A stretch of 14,779 nt of DNA, from contig JAHKAK010000015.1 of the NCBI GenBank assembly GCA_018826025.1, positions 1-14,779 of the forward strand, in the 5' to 3' direction. Below, piece after piece: positions 12,254 through 14,779 of the stretch. The notes beneath the pieces were generated by a model that searched no databases, was not told the DNA's origin, and saw nothing but the letters and a program-made list of their open reading frames with translations. The DNA is from Patescibacteria group bacterium. Its GTDB lineage: Bacteria; Patescibacteriota; Minisyncoccia; Portnoybacterales; GWB1-42-6. The first letter of the stretch is position 1. Each line of letters starts with the position of its first letter. The position numbers and the translations under genes are program-made.

Positions 12254-12478
12254 TTGAAAATGTAAATGTCAAAAATCAAAATGACAATTTAAAATGTAAA
12301 ATTTAACTCACCCCAACCCTCTCTTTAAAAAAGAGAGGGAGGTTCCCCCTCTTAAGGTAAGAGGGGGTTAGGGGGCGTTATGAAATTTTAGACTTTACAT
12401 TGCGTAGAGCAACGTGGTTGCCACGCAACTCTACGTTGTCATTTTCCATTTTGAGATTTTAATTTTACATTTTTTAAA
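12254..12478. repeat. Composite inverted-repeat filler (pilT-pilC)
   Basis: This 225-base gap has no gene. The left side (AAAATGTAAATGTCAAAAAT.. then ..AAAATGACAA) is an imperfect inverted match of the right side (TTGTCATTTTCCATTTTGAG.. to the end). Between them are CCCTCTCTTT / AAAGAGAGGG and CCCCCTCTTA / TAAGAGGGGG hairpins with TTAGGGGGCGTTATGA, related to the modules in the accessory island. A 33-base palindrome lies within the right arm. Confidence 0.75.
12403..12435. repeat. 33-base palindrome nested in the pilT-pilC filler
   Basis: CGTAGAG / CTCTACG form the outer stem, CGTGG / CCACG the inner stem, with CAA-CAA mismatched between and a TTG loop. It splits the right arm of the surrounding inverted repeat, so it probably arrived later. 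Confidence 0.75.
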
Positions 12479-13690
12479 ATGAATTTTAACTACGTAGCCA
12501 GAACTAAAGAGGGCGAGATGCAGACGGGAATCGTTGAAGCGGCCACCCGCAACGGCGCGATTGAAACTTTACAATCGCGGGGTTTAATTTTGCTGGATTT
12601 GCAAAGCGCCGCGAGTGGATCAATTTTTTCGGCGAATTTAAAAATTTTTCAGCGGGTGAGAATGAAAGATTTAGCTAATTTCGCTCGGCAGTTAGCCACT
12701 TTAGTTTCGGCCCAGGTGCCGTTGCTTTCTTCATTGCAGTCGCTCTCCAATCAAACGGAAAACGAATATTTTCAAGAAATTATTTTTGAGACGGCCAACG
12801 ACGTTGAGGGCGGCATGGTTTTTTCCCGGGCCCTGGCTAAGCATCCTAAAGTTTTTTCCGATTTTTTCGTTAATATGGTTAGGTCCGGCGAAGTTTCCGG
12901 GGGGTTGGAAAATTCCTTAAATTATTTAGCCGATTATTTAGAAAAACAGTATTATTTAAACGCTAAAATCAAGGGCGCCTTGACTTATCCGGCTTTTATT
13001 TTCGGCACTTTTATTTTGATCGCGGCCTTGATGATGATCTTAATCGTGCCAAAATTAACCGACTTTTTGAAAGATTCGGGGCAATCATTGCCTTTTTTGA
13101 CCAGGGTGATTATAGGGGTTTCAGAATTTTTAACTAATTGGTGGTGGGTGGTTTTGGCTATTTTGGTCGGCGGCGGCTACTACCTTGCTTCTTTAATAAA
13201 GAATTCAGCTGGCGCGAGGCAACAATGGGACACGATGAAAATTAATTTACCGGTTTTTGGCAAAAGAGTTTTTCAAAAAATATACATTACGCGCATTGCC
13301 GATAATTTGAGTACGTTGATTCAGGGCGGACTTTCAATTTTGCAAGCGCTGCAGGTGACCAGCGAGGTGGTGGGCAACACGGTCTATCAAAAAATAGTGG
13401 AGGAGGCCAAAGAAGAGGTGAGGGTGGGCGGCGCTTTGTCAAGCTCTTTTGCCAAGCATAAGGAAATTCCGGCCATGGTCACGCAGATGATCATTACGGG
13501 CGAGCAGACCGGGTCGCTGGATATTATTTTAAAAAAACTCGGGCAATTTTATAATAAAGAAGTGGACAACACGGTCGCGACCATATCGCAGTTGATTGAA
13601 CCAATGTTAATTTTACTGATTGGCGGCGGCGTGGCGATTTTGGTAGCGGCGATTTTGATGCCGATATATAGTATAGCGAACAGCATGTAA
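12479..13690 (+). CDS. pilC: PilC, inner-membrane platform protein
   Basis: PilC is the polytopic inner-membrane platform on which PilB and PilT act. The 403-aa protein has the standard type II secretion F organisation: an N-terminal MNFNYVARTKEGEMQTGIVEA segment (split here only by family convention), two cytoplasmic T2SSF domains (about 65-165 and 265-370; RQLATLVSAQVPL and ADNLSTLIQGGL begin each), and three membrane spans at about 168-194, 221-240 and 375-398. The GE-SGxLE and GEQTGSLD motifs after each domain are present (SGEVSGGLE, TGEQTGSLD). Length and order are normal, so the gene looks intact. The gap to pilT is 225 bases and filled by a composite repeat. Confidence 0.95.
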   Translation: MNFNYVARTKEGEMQTGIVEAATRNGAIETLQSRGLILLDLQSAASGSIFSANLKIFQRVRMKDLANFARQLATLVSAQVPLLSSLQSLSNQTENEYFQEIIFETANDVEGGMVFSRALAKHPKVFSDFFVNMVRSGEVSGGLENSLNYLADYLEKQYYLNAKIKGALTYPAFIFGTFILIAALMMILIVPKLTDFLKDSGQSLPFLTRVIIGVSEFLTNWWWVVLAILVGGGYYLASLIKNSAGARQQWDTMKINLPVFGKRVFQKIYITRIADNLSTLIQGGLSILQALQVTSEVVGNTVYQKIVEEAKEEVRVGGALSSSFAKHKEIPAMVTQMIITGEQTGSLDIILKKLGQFYNKEVDNTVATISQLIEPMLILLIGGGVAILVAAILMPIYSIANSM

Positions 13691-13773
13691 GCCGCGGATC
13701 ACAACGCGGATCTACTAAGCGGATATTAACGCGGAGCCCGGGTAAACCGCGGATCTGAACGCCGATCTTGGGT
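13691..13773. repeat. Left arm of split GCGGATC element (pilC side)
   Basis: It starts at the base after the pilC stop and has GCCGCGGATC, AACGCGGATC, AACGCGGAGCCCGGGTA, then a second start ACCGCGGATCTGAACGCCGA. The matching right arm lies on the far side of the next gene at 14201-14256. Bases 13774-13803 before the next ATG show nothing recognisable. Confidence 0.85.
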
Positions 13774-13803
13774 AATCACTTGAGACTGATATAGACCACA
13801 ATA

Positions 13804-14196
13804 ATGGCGGATTTATTATACGAAGAGATAACTTATCAAATTAGAGGCGCGTGTTTTTGGGTGTATAAAGAATTCAGGGGATCATTTAAAGAGAGTATCG
13901 TTGATAATGCCTTAACTAAAGAATTGATAAGCCGAGGGTTAACGGTTGAAGATCAAAAAAGAATAGATATTTTTTATAAGGGTAAAAAAGTGGGCGTTTA
14001 TGTTCCTGATAAGATCATCAATGAGAAGGTTTTATTGGAAATAAAATGTAAACCGGTGTTAGCTAAGGGAGACATAGATCAATTTTGGAAATATTTAAAG
14101 GGATCAAATTATAAGTTGGGCCTGTTAATAAATTTTAGTCCGGAAGGATTGAAAATTGAAAGGGTAGTTTACGATAAAGTGAGAAATAAAAATTAA
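13804..14196 (+). CDS. GxxExxY family protein (PD-(D/E)XK-like), degenerate signature
   Basis: This 130-aa protein belongs to the GxxExxY family (PDDEXK_3-like), small nuclease-fold proteins of unknown role that are frequent in environmental and CPR genomes. The predicted catalytic pattern is intact: D69 in VYVPDKI, then E79 and K81 in LLEIK, followed by DQFWKYLKGSNYKLGLLINF, the conserved C-terminal block. The name-giving motif is altered: the region normally GF.KE.vY reads GSFKESIV, with Ser for Gly and Val for Tyr. The gene lies between the two arms of a repeat element in the middle of a pilus operon, so it looks like captured cargo with no obvious pilus role. Family assignment is strong; nuclease activity is inferred. 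Confidence 0.88.
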   Translation: MADLLYEEITYQIRGACFWVYKEFRGSFKESIVDNALTKELISRGLTVEDQKRIDIFYKGKKVGVYVPDKIINEKVLLEIKCKPVLAKGDIDQFWKYLKGSNYKLGLLINFSPEGLKIERVVYDKVRNKN

Positions 14197-14200
14197 AAAA

Positions 14201-14256
14201 CCGCATTCTTATCAGCGTTTTGATCCGTGTGTCGGATCCGCGTTAAGATCCGCGGT
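14201..14256. repeat. Right arm of split GCGGATC element (pilin side)
   Basis: ATCAGCGTTTTGATCCGTG, GGATCCGCGTTAAGATCC and GCGGT match the left arm at 13740-13772 in inverted orientation (ACCGCGGATC, AACGC..GATC). It ends shortly before the ribosome site of the second pilin. The two arms together equal one intercistronic element with the GxxExxY gene in its loop. Confidence 0.85.
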
Positions 14257-14260
14257 ACGA

Positions 14261-14270
14261 AAGGAGGTGA
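14261..14270 (+). promoter_or_regulatory. Strong Shine-Dalgarno site of second pilin
   Basis: AAGGAGGTGA is a near-complete complement of the 16S rRNA 3' end, 5 bases before ATG 14276. It fixes that start: a GTG at 14267 in the same frame lies inside the site itself. None of the other pilus genes has a comparable site. Confidence 0.9.
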
Positions 14271-14275
14271 TAATA

Positions 14276-14746
14276 ATGAAAAAACAACAAGAAGGGCTCG
14301 CCCTGAGCCCATCGAAGGGTTTTACTTTAATTGAATTATTGGTGGTGATTGCTATTATCGGTATTTTGGCGACGATTGTCATGGTTTCGTTAAATACGGC
14401 TCGAGCTAAGGCCCGCGACGCGCGGCGCATTTCCGATGTCCGCCAAATCCAGCTGGCTTTGCAGATGCATTATGATTCCGTCGGCTCTTATCCGGCTGCT
14501 CTGAATTCCGCCACTTTTGTGCCAACCTATATTAACGCCGCTCCTTTGGATCCAGACGGCACCTCTAGCTATCAGTATTGCGTTTCCGCGGCTAAAGGGT
14601 ATCATTTGGGAACCAGGGCGACTGGCCTGGAAGCGGCCAACACGGCTTTAAACTCCGACGCGGACGCGGGTACAGTTGAGGTTCCTGATGGCTGCGCTAC
14701 GGACACTTTTCCCGGCACGGATCCGGTTTATGACGTGACGCCATAA
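14276..14746 (+). CDS. Type IV prepilin, second (probably highly translated)
   Basis: The 156-aa prepilin has a 15-residue leader ending SPSKG, cleavage predicted before F16, and FTLIELLVVIAIIGILATIVMVSLN with Glu at mature position 5 (E20). The region after the helix (ARAKARDARRISDVRQIQLALQMHYDSVGSYP) is typical of CPR and GspG-like pilins. Two cysteines (C102, C140) may form a disulfide. The strong ribosome site suggests this is the major pilin. The leader contains eight extra residues (EGLALSPS) encoded by a palindromic 24-base insertion; without it the leader would read MKKQQ-KGF, a common form. Insertion in the leader is harmless to the mature pilin because it is cut off. Confidence 0.93.
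   Translation: MKKQQEGLALSPSKGFTLIELLVVIAIIGILATIVMVSLNTARAKARDARRISDVRQIQLALQMHYDSVGSYPAALNSATFVPTYINAAPLDPDGTSSYQYCVSAAKGYHLGTRATGLEAANTALNSDADAGTVEVPDGCATDTFPGTDPVYDVTP
14291..14314. repeat. 24-base palindromic insertion in pilin leader
   Basis: GGGCTC (14294-14299) and GAGCCC (14305-14310) pair around GCCCT, with flanking GAAGGG words at 14291-14296 and 14314-14319. The segment adds exactly eight codons between CAA and AAG. Similar GGGCTC..GAGCCC..TCGAAGG words are common dispersed repeats in bacterial genomes. Confidence 0.7.
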
Positions 14747-14779
14747 GCTTAGCTGATTTTATACGCGTAAAATTTTGCG
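14747..14779. other. Window end after second pilin
   Basis: These 33 bases begin GCTTAGCT directly after the stop and then read TACGCGTAAAATTTTGCG. They may be the start of another intergenic element (compare the ACGCAAA words at 11086-11175), but too little is present to say. Confidence 0.3.

Noticed and set aside
5580..14256. CRISPR array
   Set aside because: The GCGGATC words are about 12 bases apart, imperfect, inverted in two halves and scattered between genes; there are no uniform spacers and no cas genes.

Overview
The window looks like a chromosomal segment of a Candidate Phyla Radiation (Patescibacteria, probably Parcubacteria-like) bacterium. The basis is the compact pilM-N-O-B-T-C type IV pilus locus with a stand-alone response regulator between pilus genes, no outer-membrane secretin gene in the window, small DUF4143, NYN, HicBA and GxxExxY accessory genes, and intergenic spaces crowded with short palindromic repeats. 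One gene ends in TGA, so UGA acts as a stop here and the recoded Gracilibacteria/Absconditabacteria are unlikely. The lineage is inferred from gene content only.

Bases 1-5186 form an accessory, repeat-rich island. It holds a DUF4143 AAA ATPase fused end to end with the decayed tail of a LamG-domain gene. A 17-codon scrap resembling a four-helix-bundle protein lies inside an inverted repeat. Two NYN-domain (predicted RNase) genes bracket a minus-strand HicB-HicB-HicA toxin-antitoxin cluster. The spaces between these genes (2170-2905, 3562-4049, 4569-5186) are mosaics of repeated modules, hairpins and MITE-like elements. Two copies of one composite module allow a direct filled-versus-empty-site comparison for a 127-bp element with TCAA duplications.

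Bases 5187-14779 are a co-directional type IV pilus operon: pilM, pilN, pilO, a PilP-like small membrane protein, pilB, a prepilin, a CheY-like response regulator, pilT, pilC, a GxxExxY protein and a second prepilin. PilM/N/O and the small protein should form the inner-membrane alignment complex. PilB and PilT drive extension and retraction through PilC, and the two prepilins supply subunits. No prepilin peptidase gene is in the window.

The most striking signal is that most junctions in the operon are filled, from stop codon to start codon, by inverted-repeat elements. Most are built from GCGGATC / GATCAGCG words with a period of about 12 bases. Members of this family also lie in frame inside pilM (about 55 extra residues) and form the last codons of pilM and pilB. 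One member is split, with the GxxExxY gene between its arms. Other small palindromes sit in frame in the second pilin's leader peptide and in the LamG remnant. The window therefore records several families of palindromic elements that invade gaps and coding sequence without breaking frame, comparable in behaviour to Rickettsia palindromic elements but different in sequence.
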